A stretch of 64,000 nucleotides of DNA, taken from positions 44,314-108,313 of the forward strand of contig JAXDBS010000044.1 in the NCBI GenBank assembly GCA_034678545.1. Reading direction: 5' to 3'. Source of the DNA: UBA5614 sp034678545 (GTDB taxonomy: Bacteria; Cloacimonadota; Cloacimonadia; Cloacimonadales; Cloacimonadaceae). Numbering within the stretch: position 1 is the stretch's first letter; the number at the start of each line of letters is the position of its first letter. Positions 8,774 through 18,640 of the stretch are shown here, piece after piece. A program made the translations under genes and the position numbers. Under the pieces are notes generated by a model. It searched no databases. It worked only from the letters and a program-made list of their open reading frames with translations, and was not told the origin of the DNA.

Positions 8774-9994
8774 TTATTCGCGTTGTAGCAGTTTTGTAAC
8801 AACAGGGGCTCGCAGCCTGTGAGCGGCGGGAAATCCTGATCCCAGCAGTGGACGCAGGTAAAACTTGAATTCGTCAGTTATGCCGTTTCCCGCGTGATTG
8901 ATGAAGACGTCGTCCATATGGCGAGTCTTGCCGGCAATGTCCTTCAGGTTCTGCAATTGATAATCAACCGAATAGTAACCTGTGCGCTGGATTGAGATTG
9001 AGCCGTCCAGATTGTGCCAGATGGCGAATTGAGCCGCTTTTTCGCCAACTTCACGGGCTTCGTGTTGGTCTATGTCCGAGACGCAGCCGATGAAAGAACG
9101 CTGCAGGTAACCGAAGGTATCCGAGCGGATCCGCTTGATTTTCAGTTTCGTCCTCACCAGATCACTCAGCAGGTCACCCAGCATGCCCGTGCCGGATAGC
9201 TGGACATTGCCGTGAGCGTCCTTTTCCTGATTGGATGTGAGCTTCGTGATGATCGGGACTCCCTGATCGTCAATGATCCCCTCCGAAACAGCCACGACGC
9301 AACGGCCATACCGTTCATACACTTCCCTGACTTCAGACAGGAAGTTCACCCTGTGAAAAGGCCTTTCCGGAAGGTAGATCAGGTGCGGCCCGTCATCCGG
9401 ATATTTCTGGGCCAGAGCAGAAGCGGCGGTCAGGAATCCGGCATGCCGCCCCATAACAACTCCGATGTACACCCCAGGCAATGCGCGGTTGTCCAGATTG
9501 ACACCGATGAATGCCTGGGCTACAAACCTGGCGGCCGATCCGTAACCGGGAGTATGGTCGTTCAGGACGAGGTCGTTGTCTATGGTTTTGGGTATGTGGA
9601 TGGCCCTGAAATCGTAGTCCGCCTTTTTAGCTTCTTCGTTAACGATCCTGACTGTGTCAGAGGAATCATTGCCGCCGATGTAAAAAAAGTACCTTACATC
9701 GTGAGCTTTGAGGACTGAAAATATCTCACGGCAATATCTCACATCAGGTTTGTCACGCGTGGAAAAAAGGGCGGAGGAAGGTGTGTCGGCTACTTGTTCC
9801 AAGTTGTTTGTGGTCTCTTGAGTCAGATCAATGAAATCTTCGTTAACGATGCCCGCCACTCCGTTGCAAGCGCCGTAAACCCTCGTGATCTGAGTGAATT
9901 TTCTGGATTCCAGGACTACTCCCACCATGGATTGGTTGATCACTGCGGTGGGGCCGCCGCCTTGGGCAACAACCACTTTACCTTCCAGTTTCAT
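8774..9994 (-). CDS. pfp: Pyrophosphate-dependent 6-phosphofructokinase
   Basis: 406 residues. It interconverts fructose 6-phosphate and fructose 1,6-bisphosphate using PPi. The nucleotide-loop motif is YIGGNDSSDT and the catalytic motif IPKTIDNDL. The Asp in GGND and the Lys in PKTIDND mark the PPi type, where ATP enzymes have Gly in both places. MGRHAGFLTAASAL is also present. The ATG at 9994 has AAAGGGAGA just upstream and is preferred over 10030. PPi use suits an energy-limited fermenter. The gene is a single minus-strand unit between coaE and dnaX. Confidence 0.93.
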   Translation of the reverse strand: MKLEGKVVVAQGGGPTAVINQSMVGVVLESRKFTQITRVYGACNGVAGIVNEDFIDLTQETTNNLEQVADTPSSALFSTRDKPDVRYCREIFSVLKAHDVRYFFYIGGNDSSDTVRIVNEEAKKADYDFRAIHIPKTIDNDLVLNDHTPGYGSAARFVAQAFIGVNLDNRALPGVYIGVVMGRHAGFLTAASALAQKYPDDGPHLIYLPERPFHRVNFLSEVREVYERYGRCVVAVSEGIIDDQGVPIITKLTSNQEKDAHGNVQLSGTGMLGDLLSDLVRTKLKIKRIRSDTFGYLQRSFIGCVSDIDQHEAREVGEKAAQFAIWHNLDGSISIQRTGYYSVDYQLQNLKDIAGKTRHMDDVFINHAGNGITDEFKFYLRPLLGSGFPAAHRLRAPVVTKLLQRE

Positions 9995-10112
9995 GCTGAA
10001 TCTCCCTTTTGCTGAACTGATACAAAGCATGCTTAATCAAAGCACATGATTCTGTAAAGGAAAAAAACCTTGCACAATATCATCCGGTGAAAATCTTGTA
10101 ATCGGAGTTTAT

Positions 10113-11738
10113 ATGAGCTACATAGTCCTGGGACGAAAATACAGGCCGCAGATATTTGACGAGGTCTATTCGCAGGATCACATCACCAAGATCCTATCTA
10201 ATGCCATAAAATCTAACCGGATAGCACACGCCTACCTTTTTACTGGCCCGCGGGGAGTAGGGAAGACTTCTATGGCCCGCATTCTGGCCAAGAGCCTGAA
10301 CTGTGAAACCGGACCCACTGACAGGCCCTGCGGAAAATGCAACAACTGCCTGGAGATTTCTGCCAGCACTTCCACAGATGTCATCGAGATTGACGGAGCC
10401 TCCAATACCGGCGTGGATGATGTCAGGGAACTGCAAAAAGAGCTCTTTTATCCCCCGGCCAAATCGCATTACAAGATCTACATCATCGATGAAGTACACA
10501 TGCTTTCCAAGAATGCATTCAACGCCTTCCTAAAGACACTGGAAGAACCGCCCGACAACGTTGTTTTTATATTCGCCACCACTGAACCCCAGAAGGTGCT
10601 GGCCACGATCATATCCAGATGCCAGCGGTTCGATTTCAGGCGGATCCCGGTGGAGGACATAGTGGACAACCTTAAGAAGATTGCAGCTCAGGAAAAACTG
10701 GAAATCGATGAGGAATCGATTTATCTGATTGCCCGCAAATCAGACGGTGGCATGCGGGACGCACTTTCACTGCTGGACCAGGTCATTTCCTTTGCGGATG
10801 GACCAATCCGGATCGATCTGGTCAGGGGCGTCTTTAGCGAGCTTCCCCTTGTCACACACACACAGATTATGCAGTCAATATTGAACCATGAGCCCCAGAC
10901 CCTTATCCGGCAATATCACGACATTATTAACCAAGGCATCGATCTGACAGAATTCCTTAATAGTTTCCTAGATTTTCTGCGCCAGCTTGTCTTGCTCAAG
11001 GTCGGCATCACTCCACGTGGCATCATCAAGGATGACCTGGATGTCTGCCAGAAAATAACAAACCTCACGGAGCTCGATTTCCTGTTATACCTGATCTCAC
11101 TTGTCATCCAACTCAAACAGGACATCCGCGTCAGCTCGCATCCCTCCATCCTGATCGAGGTCGTCCTGATCAAGTTGACCCGGCTGGATGAAATGGAACC
11201 TCTCGATAAGATCCTGGCACACCTGGAAAGGTTGCCAGAGACTGGGGCAGTTGCAACTTTGCCTGTCTTTTCTGGGGCAAGCCCGGCTCCCGTTAAGAAG
11301 GTGCAGGTAGTTGCACCGGATGCCGCTATCGAGATCGATTACACGCCCCCCAAAAAGGTCAGGGAACTTACCAAAGAACATGTCCTGGAGAACTGGGACA
11401 ATTTCGTCGGTAAGATCAAATCAGGTAAAAAGCTGTTGTCTATCTATCTTAAAAAGGAAAACATCGCCGGCGTGAAAAGTGACCTCATCTTCATGGATTG
11501 CGATTCCACCATTCAATACAAACTCGTCAGCGAGGCCAAGGAATCCCTGGACAACCTTTTGTCCAACTTCTTTGACCTGCCTGTTAAGCTAATCGTCCGG
11601 CTCAAGGAATCTGAACAGGTAGAGGATAAGCATACACCCACTTTGCAGGAGATTAGGGAAGCCAATCCCACCCTGGCCAAGCTGATCGAAATGACGGACG
11701 CCCTCATCCTGCCCAACACCGATCACCGGCGCAAGTGA
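10113..11738 (+). CDS. dnaX: DNA polymerase III subunit gamma/tau
   Basis: 541 residues. This is the clamp-loader ATPase. The N terminus is YIVLGRKYRPQIFDEV and Walker A is FTGPRGVGKTSMA (about 44-56). The zinc module ends in CGKCNNC, Walker B is IIDEVHMLS, the sensor-1 region is IFATTEPQKV and SRCQRFDFRR follows. The C-terminal third (from about 365) is divergent, as usual for tau. I see no obvious slippery A-run that would make a separate gamma form. The gene stands alone with an upstream ATG context GGAGTTTATATG. Confidence 0.95.
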   Translation: MSYIVLGRKYRPQIFDEVYSQDHITKILSNAIKSNRIAHAYLFTGPRGVGKTSMARILAKSLNCETGPTDRPCGKCNNCLEISASTSTDVIEIDGASNTGVDDVRELQKELFYPPAKSHYKIYIIDEVHMLSKNAFNAFLKTLEEPPDNVVFIFATTEPQKVLATIISRCQRFDFRRIPVEDIVDNLKKIAAQEKLEIDEESIYLIARKSDGGMRDALSLLDQVISFADGPIRIDLVRGVFSELPLVTHTQIMQSILNHEPQTLIRQYHDIINQGIDLTEFLNSFLDFLRQLVLLKVGITPRGIIKDDLDVCQKITNLTELDFLLYLISLVIQLKQDIRVSSHPSILIEVVLIKLTRLDEMEPLDKILAHLERLPETGAVATLPVFSGASPAPVKKVQVVAPDAAIEIDYTPPKKVRELTKEHVLENWDNFVGKIKSGKKLLSIYLKKENIAGVKSDLIFMDCDSTIQYKLVSEAKESLDNLLSNFFDLPVKLIVRLKESEQVEDKHTPTLQEIREANPTLAKLIEMTDALILPNTDHRRK

Positions 11739-11755
11739 TCCTCCAGCCTTATTGA

Positions 11756-12004
11756 TCAGAGTTTATGAAGTTGTGCCTTGACGTAATCTATCTTGTTTAA
11801 CTTATCCAGCATTCCTGTCAGTTCTTTCGGCTTGCCCTCAACGTGCAGAACTAACAACCCATCCTGAGCGCACTTCTCAGTGGAAACCTCGTGCAAACCT
11901 AAACGGACCTTGATATTGCATCCGTACTCGGTCAGGACTTTCTGGACCAATCCTGCTTCCTGACTACGGTGGTCGACCTTGATTGTAACAATCTTATAAA
12001 TCAT
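11756..12004 (-). CDS. ACT-fold regulator of the TM1266 type
   Basis: 82 residues. The pattern YKIVTIKVDHR, then VQKVLTEYG, IKVRLGLHE, GLLVLHVEGKPKEL and LDKLNKIDYVKAQLHKL matches the small ACT-like proteins typified by Thermotoga TM1266. These are annotated as putative iron-only hydrogenase system regulators and are usually found near FeFe-hydrogenase maturation genes (family knowledge). No hydrogenase or hyd gene is in the window. The ATG at 12004 has AGAGGTG at good spacing; the GTG at 12010 is less likely. It is convergent with dnaX. Confidence 0.72.
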   Translation of the reverse strand: MIYKIVTIKVDHRSQEAGLVQKVLTEYGCNIKVRLGLHEVSTEKCAQDGLLVLHVEGKPKELTGMLDKLNKIDYVKAQLHKL

Positions 12005-12173
12005 ATTCACCTCTGATCACATCCACCCGCGGTTTATGTTTTCTGTCCAGTAAATTTCTGCTCATCCCCTTCTCTTCCTTAAATCCAACCGGAGAACCGC
12101 GCGGCATCAAGCATGCTAATCCCGGGAGGATCCTGTGTGGATGCCAGGTTGAAAGCAAGCAAGATGCAATACA

Positions 12174-12192
12174 AACAATGAATGTGATTGTT
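12174..12192. promoter_or_regulatory. Possible operator dyad upstream of the giant secreted protein
   Basis: AACAAT, 7 nt, ATTGTT forms a perfect 6-bp inverted repeat about 100 nt upstream of the ATG at 12291. It lies in the 286-nt gap between the ACT protein and the C25-type gene. The spacing resembles a helix-turn-helix operator, but a 6-bp dyad in AT-rich DNA can arise by chance. I found no convincing -35/-10 pair in this gap. Confidence 0.2.
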
Positions 12193-12290
12193 CATAATCC
12201 GCGCCAAGAAAGACGAAAAATGTTGATTTGCACCACAAATTGCATATTTTAACTAACCAAATAGATATTACACTAATATAGAGGTTGATT

Positions 12291-15200
12291 ATGAAACACT
12301 TGTCAACAATTTGCGTGATCAGGTCATGGGCTATGATCGTACTTATCGTGACCATGGCCTTTGCTGCACACGCCCTGGACCCCAATTTCAAATTGCTCAA
12401 TCAATCACGGGATCAAATTAATCTGAGGTTTGACCTTGGGAACTGGAAACTGGAAATGCAAACTAAAGATGGCCAAAAGGTCCAAGTTGTTACTTCCAAT
12501 GCCAGGCAAAATCTGTTTATCGGCGAAGAGGAAACACTTCCAGTTTACACTGCCATGCTTGCAATTCCGGGTGGGATGGATGTGGAACTGTCAACCAATG
12601 TAACAGATTCCGATGTCGTTCAAACAGAAAGCATCGCCAATCGCAGTTTGATGGACGCGGCTAAAGGTTCTAATAATCTGTATCCCAGCCAAACCATTAT
12701 TGTCTCTGAACCTGGTCAATTCAGAGATTTCAGGGTGGTCAGCATCAATGTGTATCCCTTTCAATATCAGGCAATAAGCAATGACTTGAAAGTGATGAGG
12801 TCGGCAAACATCGGTCTGCGGTTGGTCCCTTCCCGACAAGCTCCGAGCCATCCTAACCCTACTCAAGTATCTGTAAGTTATGATAACATATATAGGGCTT
12901 TGATACTCAATTATGATCAGTCCAGAGATCTAGCAATCACTGAACAACCTGTTCTTTTGATTATCTATCCCTCAGGAGGGGATACTGCTTTCTCGGACAA
13001 ACTAGCGGAATTTGTCAGTTGGAAACAAAAAAAGGGTTATATCGTTAATTCCGCATCCACTGCCACTGCAGGCACCAGTTTCAATGATGTGAAAAACTAC
13101 CTGCAGGGACAATACGACAACACATCCACCCGGCCTGACGTTGTACTGATGATTGGAGATCCCCAAGCTGGACTGGTTGTACCATCTAATTCCGGACAAT
13201 ATGGCGACTTTCCATATACTCAGTTGGACGGAACGGATGAATATGGTGATGTTCAGATAGGCAGAATCTCAGTCGAAACCAGTGAGCAGTTCGGCATTTA
13301 TGTCAACAAACTTATCTGGTACGAAAGTCAGGTGCCTACCACTTCCCCGTCATTTCTGGACCGCATGTTGCTGGTGGGAGATTCATATTATTCAGGGATA
13401 TCAACATATTACAACAATTACTACATAAGAGAAATCTCGCAGGCTGTGAATCCCGATTACAGCTACACGGAATACTGTGGCAGCTATGGTTCTGGAATGC
13501 AAACTGCATTTGACAATGCTCTGATTCAGGGCGTTGGGTTTTTTAATTACCGGGGATACATGAACATGAGTGGATGGAGTCCGAACTCTTCGACAACTTT
13601 GAACAGCAACAAACCCAACCACGCAGTCTTCATAACCTGCGGTACTGGTACTTTTTACAGTGGGGATTCAGACAGCGAAACGTATATCCGTTTGGGAACA
13701 TCTTCAACCCCTGCAGGGGGAATAACCAGTCTGGGCATGGCTACTCTAGGAACTCACACTAGTATTAACAGCTTTCTGGCAACAGGTACTTTTGACGGAG
13801 TTTTCAATTACGGCATGAGGACCATGGGCGAAGCTTCGATGTATTCACGCGCCTACCTGCAAAATATCTATGGCGTTTCTGACGCCACCGACGCCTATAC
13901 TTTCAAACGCTATTATAATCTGATGGGCGATCCGACTGCTGAGGTATTCATAACGATTCCCAAGACATTACAGATCAGTTGCCCTACCACACTTGCCTCG
14001 GGAACCAGAAACCTGAGCGTCACTGTTACAGAGGGCGGCAATCCGGTAAATCAGGCTTGGGTCAACATCCAGCAGGAGGGAAACTGCAGCGTAACCACGG
14101 CTACAGATGATTCAGGAGTCGCAATTCTGGAATTACCTGCCGGTTTGACTGGCACGCTGACCATTACCGCCAGCAAGCATGATTACAAAACAGCCAGTCA
14201 GAATGTCTCTTTGAGCGCTGGTGGGCTTTATATTGGCAGTTATATAATCGATGATGACACCAATGGTAACTCCGACGGCAACAACAATCAAACTCTTAAT
14301 CCCGGAGAGACTGTCGAATTGTATGCCAGCATTACAAACTCTTCAAATATCACTTACAGCACCGTATCCGCATCCTTTACGTGCAGTAGCGAATACATCA
14401 GTCTGATACAGGGCACCGTTACTTTCCCTAACATAGCGGTCGGCAGCACAGTGACAGCCTCATTGCCCCTTGTCTTCAATGTGGCAAATGATTGCCCTCA
14501 CGGGCAGCAGCTCATGTTTACGGCAGCGGGTTCAAGTAGCAACGGATCCTGGAACTCAAATCTGCCCTTGACCGTATCCGGGGCGGATCTGGACTACATA
14601 AGCTATAATCTCACCGGAGCTGACAGCTATCTAAGCCCCGGAGAAAGCGCCGGCCTATACACGACAATAGCCAACAACGGCACAGAACAAATCTCAGCTG
14701 TTTATGGAATTCTACGCTCACTGTCCAACTATGTCGAAGTTAATGATTCTTTGAAGTATTTCGGCAACCTTGCATCCGGCTCCCAGGCTTCCAACAGCAC
14801 TAATGCATTTATTGTTCAGGCGATATCACCAGCCATCGCTGGCATGCAGATTCCCATGGAACTTCATCTTTACAATAATACCGGGTATCTGGAGATAGTT
14901 ACATTCATACTCATAATTGGCAATATAGCTGTGAATCAGCCGCTGGGCCAGGACGGTTACGGTTATTTTATCTTTGACGGCGGAGACACTGATTATGACC
15001 ATTGCCCCGTCTATAACTGGGTCGGTATAGCACCGGCGGAAGGGGGTTCGGGAACATCTCTGGCCATATCAGATGTGAACAATACAACGGATGAAGGCGA
15101 TCAAATCGGATCCGACTCCGGAGAAGTAATCACACTGCCTTTTACTTTTAGGTTCTACGGAGTCGATTACGATACTCTGACTGTCGTTTCCAATGGTTTT

Positions 15201-18188
15201 GTAACGTTTGGCTCCACCAGCAACTTTGACTGGCGGAACGGCCGCCTGCCAGGGGCAAGCGGACCCAATGCAATGTTAGCGCCCTTTTGGGACAACCTGG
15301 AGATGCATACTGAAAGCGGGATATACACATTTTATGACAGCAGCAATTCACGCTTTATCATCGAGTGGTATAAAATGTACAACGGCTTTGACAGTGAATC
15401 TGAGGAAACTTTCCAAATTATCCTGAACGACCCGGCGACTTTTCCAAGTTCTACGGGAGATGGAACAATCAAGATCCAATACAAAGTTTTTAATAATGTT
15501 GATTACTCCTCGAGTACGCATAACCACGGCAATTACGCTACTGTGGGTATAAAGGACCATACTGGAACAATCGGGCTGGAATACACATATCAAAACACAT
15601 ATCCTGTTTCGGCTTTACCGCTTGCCAATCATAGCGCGCTGTTCATCACCACTGCACCCATCATACCGACTGCACCTTTTCTTTGGCTGACTCAGACTGA
15701 TTTATTGGATACCAACTCCAACGGCTATGTCGAGCCTGGTGAAGCTTTGGATCTCAGGCTGACAGTTGGCAATATGGGTTCAGTGACTGCCTCGAATGTA
15801 ACTGTCACCATCTCCGAGTCGGATCCTTATGTCTCAATATCTGGCAATACTGCTAGTTATGGCAGTATTGACGGGCTCGATTCTTTTACTAACAGCGCCG
15901 GTCTTTATATGAATGTACAAGCAGACTGCCCGAACAACCATATTGCCACCATAACGGCTGTCATAAACTGCACGGGATATTCTTTTACCCGCACTTTTAC
16001 GATTACCATCAACACAGCTGTTCTTTCGTTCGGCAGTTTTACGGTGTCCGATCCCAGTCCTGGCAATAACAATGGTGTTTTGGATCCGGGTGAGACCGTC
16101 ACGATCAATTTGGCCTTGTATAACACTGGACTGGTAGCTTCCTCGGCAGGAAGCGCCGCCCTGACCAGTCCTACCTCCGGCATCACTATTATCACTGGTT
16201 CGTGTCCATTCTCTGCCATAAATGCTTCCGGTAACCAGAATCTGGTTTTCAACCTCAGCGCAGATTCCTACATGGAAATGGGAACCCTGGCACATCTCCA
16301 TTTTTCGGCTACAGCCGGCAGTATCAACTCAACTTCTGTACAATACCTGGAGATTGGAGCCCCCCTTGCACTGACAATAGGTTATGGTGTCAGTACCCAA
16401 ACATACCCCCTCGATCGTTATTATAATTATTCAGCTCACGAAGCCATCTATCTGGCGTCTGAGATTGGCTCTGCCTGCCAGATCAAATCCATTGGCTACC
16501 ATAAAACCAGCGGAGATGATCTGCAGGAGATCACCGGTGTGTCTATTTACATGAAAAATACTTCTCAATCAACCCTAACTACAGACATTTACAGCCTTGC
16601 AGGATATACCCTTGTTTACAGCGGTTCTTTTCCCAATTCAGCCGCTTCCGGATGGATGGAAGTCAACCTCGACACCATGTTTGAGTACAATGGCATAAAC
16701 AATCTGGCCATTATTGTTGTTAAAGATTTCCAGCAATACATATATGATTATCCGCAATGGTACTGCTCAAACATATCGATAAGCAGGGCACGTCAGGCTC
16801 ACAGTGATAGCAATGCCCCGTCAACGTTAACTGCTACAACCCAACTGCCCAATGTAATGTTTCGCTATTTTCCGTTGTCTGATTTGCTGTATCCGCCCCA
16901 AAGTTTGACAGTCCTTGCTTCCCATGCTTCTGTGAGCCTGTCTTGGGAAGTTCCGATCCTGGGCACTCCAGATGCTTATAACATTTATCGGGACGATGCA
17001 ATGTTCGCATCTGTAACTGGGTTGGCTTACACTGATTACGATGTGGTCAATGGAACCACCTACAATTATTGCATCAAAGCTTCCTATGGGGGAGAAGAAT
17101 CCAGTGCCACGGAAACAGTCCAAGCCACTCCCAATCTATTGGCACCCACCGGCCTTATTGCCTATCCGGATAATCAGGCAGTCAATTTGTCCTGGGCAGC
17201 CGTCACTGCAAGAACCGCTTCAGCTTCCAGGGATAATGGCCAAAGGCTGCTCAGCGGTTACAAGGTATACCGCAACGGTATTCATGTTGCCACCGTCCTT
17301 GGCGCTGCTTATCAGGATACTGGGTTGACAAACGGACTGACTTATTCGTATTATGTGACCACGATATACACTGACCCGGAGGGCGAATCAGGGCCATCCA
17401 ACACAGCCACGGCTACACCCAATGTCATAGATTATGTAAATATCGGCTCTGGAACTTTATCGTCTCAGGCTGGATATGCCAGCCCCATAAATATTACTTA
17501 TAAAAGCTTGCACGGACAGTCAGTGTACACTGCGGCAGAACTTAATGCATCAGGTATCTACGGCCCCGCCTACATCATCGGGTTGGGATTTGACATAGTA
17601 AGTGCGCCCCTTTATGATCTCCCCGACTTTGTCATCAGGATGAAACACACTGCGGATACCAACGTAGCCAATTGGCAAACCGCAACTGAACTGCAGACTG
17701 TTTACTCCTCAATATCATATCATCCGGCTATCGGAGGATATGACATGCTAGTGTTCCAAACCCCCTTTCTATGGAATGGGATTGAAAACATTGTTGTTGA
17801 TACCGCTTTCGACCTTGTACCGGAATGGAACCAATCCGGGACTATCAGGTACACATCGGTCACATCCGGCTACAGGTACACCTGGAATGACTATTCAGAT
17901 CAGACCAATATTTTCACAGGCGGATCTTACAATGAAAGAAGACCCAATATTCGTATCGGATATGCCAGCTTCTCTCTGGATGCTCCCCGGGTTCGTATCG
18001 AGCAGATCTCGGGAGGCGTTTACCTTAGCTGGGAAGAGATCGCCGGAGCAACAAGTTATATTGTTTATGGCTCCTCCGAACCGGATACAGGCTTTGTGGA
18101 AATGGAAACAGTGGAATCCAATGAATTCTATGATTTCCATAATCTCGGACAATATTTTTACCGGGTTGTGGCAGCTACGGATAACTGA
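12291..18188 (+). CDS. Giant secreted gingipain-family (peptidase C25-like) protein with Ig/FN3 modules
   Basis: 1965 residues, secreted. A signal peptide (about 1-25, ending AAHALD) is followed by a propeptide-like region. A C25-type domain (about 218-557) begins PVLLIIYPSGG and ends YNLMGDPTAEVFI. Cys450 in HAVFITCGTG aligns with the gingipain nucleophile, but the expected GHG histidine site reads NYRGYMNMSGW, with Tyr423. Downstream are an Ig-like domain, three repeats opening with Asn/Asp-rich loops such as DGNNNQTLNPGETV, a nidogen-like region (FRFYGVDYDTLTVVSNGFVTFG) and FN3-like domains. The last FN3-like domain runs to the C terminus, with no clear sorting tag. ATG 12291 follows GAGG with 6 nt spacing. 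Probably an adhesin, surface protease or degraded protease. Confidence 0.85.
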   Translation: MKHLSTICVIRSWAMIVLIVTMAFAAHALDPNFKLLNQSRDQINLRFDLGNWKLEMQTKDGQKVQVVTSNARQNLFIGEEETLPVYTAMLAIPGGMDVELSTNVTDSDVVQTESIANRSLMDAAKGSNNLYPSQTIIVSEPGQFRDFRVVSINVYPFQYQAISNDLKVMRSANIGLRLVPSRQAPSHPNPTQVSVSYDNIYRALILNYDQSRDLAITEQPVLLIIYPSGGDTAFSDKLAEFVSWKQKKGYIVNSASTATAGTSFNDVKNYLQGQYDNTSTRPDVVLMIGDPQAGLVVPSNSGQYGDFPYTQLDGTDEYGDVQIGRISVETSEQFGIYVNKLIWYESQVPTTSPSFLDRMLLVGDSYYSGISTYYNNYYIREISQAVNPDYSYTEYCGSYGSGMQTAFDNALIQGVGFFNYRGYMNMSGWSPNSSTTLNSNKPNHAVFITCGTGTFYSGDSDSETYIRLGTSSTPAGGITSLGMATLGTHTSINSFLATGTFDGVFNYGMRTMGEASMYSRAYLQNIYGVSDATDAYTFKRYYNLMGDPTAEVFITIPKTLQISCPTTLASGTRNLSVTVTEGGNPVNQAWVNIQQEGNCSVTTATDDSGVAILELPAGLTGTLTITASKHDYKTASQNVSLSAGGLYIGSYIIDDDTNGNSDGNNNQTLNPGETVELYASITNSSNITYSTVSASFTCSSEYISLIQGTVTFPNIAVGSTVTASLPLVFNVANDCPHGQQLMFTAAGSSSNGSWNSNLPLTVSGADLDYISYNLTGADSYLSPGESAGLYTTIANNGTEQISAVYGILRSLSNYVEVNDSLKYFGNLASGSQASNSTNAFIVQAISPAIAGMQIPMELHLYNNTGYLEIVTFILIIGNIAVNQPLGQDGYGYFIFDGGDTDYDHCPVYNWVGIAPAEGGSGTSLAISDVNNTTDEGDQIGSDSGEVITLPFTFRFYGVDYDTLTVVSNGFVTFGSTSNFDWRNGRLPGASGPNAMLAPFWDNLEMHTESGIYTFYDSSNSRFIIEWYKMYNGFDSESEETFQIILNDPATFPSSTGDGTIKIQYKVFNNVDYSSSTHNHGNYATVGIKDHTGTIGLEYTYQNTYPVSALPLANHSALFITTAPIIPTAPFLWLTQTDLLDTNSNGYVEPGEALDLRLTVGNMGSVTASNVTVTISESDPYVSISGNTASYGSIDGLDSFTNSAGLYMNVQADCPNNHIATITAVINCTGYSFTRTFTITINTAVLSFGSFTVSDPSPGNNNGVLDPGETVTINLALYNTGLVASSAGSAALTSPTSGITIITGSCPFSAINASGNQNLVFNLSADSYMEMGTLAHLHFSATAGSINSTSVQYLEIGAPLALTIGYGVSTQTYPLDRYYNYSAHEAIYLASEIGSACQIKSIGYHKTSGDDLQEITGVSIYMKNTSQSTLTTDIYSLAGYTLVYSGSFPNSAASGWMEVNLDTMFEYNGINNLAIIVVKDFQQYIYDYPQWYCSNISISRARQAHSDSNAPSTLTATTQLPNVMFRYFPLSDLLYPPQSLTVLASHASVSLSWEVPILGTPDAYNIYRDDAMFASVTGLAYTDYDVVNGTTYNYCIKASYGGEESSATETVQATPNLLAPTGLIAYPDNQAVNLSWAAVTARTASASRDNGQRLLSGYKVYRNGIHVATVLGAAYQDTGLTNGLTYSYYVTTIYTDPEGESGPSNTATATPNVIDYVNIGSGTLSSQAGYASPINITYKSLHGQSVYTAAELNASGIYGPAYIIGLGFDIVSAPLYDLPDFVIRMKHTADTNVANWQTATELQTVYSSISYHPAIGGYDMLVFQTPFLWNGIENIVVDTAFDLVPEWNQSGTIRYTSVTSGYRYTWNDYSDQTNIFTGGSYNERRPNIRIGYASFSLDAPRVRIEQISGGVYLSWEEIAGATSYIVYGSSEPDTGFVEMETVESNEFYDFHNLGQYFYRVVAATDN

Positions 18189-18223
18189 TTTTGAACCATT
18201 GATTTCCTGTACGGTATTGTTTC

Positions 18224-18256
18224 AAAGCAGGCAAGCATATTGCCTGCTTTTTTTTT
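18224..18256 (+). terminator. Intrinsic terminator of the C25-type gene
   Basis: GCAGGCAA (18227-18234) pairs with TTGCCTGC (18240-18247) around a 5-nt loop and is followed by nine T. Flanking AAA/TTT can lengthen the stem. It lies 36 nt after the stop of the giant gene and is the strongest terminator in the window. Confidence 0.92.
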
Positions 18257-18334
18257 CGCCTTATATAAGAAAATGCTTGCCAAAATCACGTGTTTTTATA
18301 TGAAGAAAAATTCAGATGCGACTTAGGAGGCTTT

Positions 18335-18595
18335 ATGGATTATACTCTGCCTGATGGGACGGTCATTGAACTTGGTAACATCCATGAAGTATCAGATATT
18401 AAGGATTATGGATCGGATGAAACCACTATCAGCGAAAGCACCTTGTGCTTTACGATCAGATTCAAGGAAGGCCATTCCATCAAAGTCAGCCAAAACTACC
18501 ATTACAGTGACTGGTTCGATGTGTTCAGGCAACTCAAGGCTGTTCGCAGTGATATACTGGAGAAGTGGAACCGGATCAGAAACCAGGATATTTAG
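18335..18595 (+). CDS. Small hypothetical protein
   Basis: 86 residues, not recognised. It begins MDYTLPDGTVIELGNIHEVS, is acidic, has no membrane segment or Cys pair, and ends in a helical stretch (FRQLKAVRSDILEKWNRIR). A near-perfect AGGAGG lies 5-10 nt before ATG 18335, which argues it is translated and fixes the start. An upstream in-frame ATG at 18290 lacks a ribosome site. It sits between the terminator of the giant gene and the GcvT-like gene, 45 nt before the latter, and may share its transcript. Confidence 0.7.
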   Translation: MDYTLPDGTVIELGNIHEVSDIKDYGSDETTISESTLCFTIRFKEGHSIKVSQNYHYSDWFDVFRQLKAVRSDILEKWNRIRNQDI

Positions 18596-18640
18596 AACCT
18601 TCTTGGCAGCCTAACATTATTTTCCATATAGGGGTATCTT

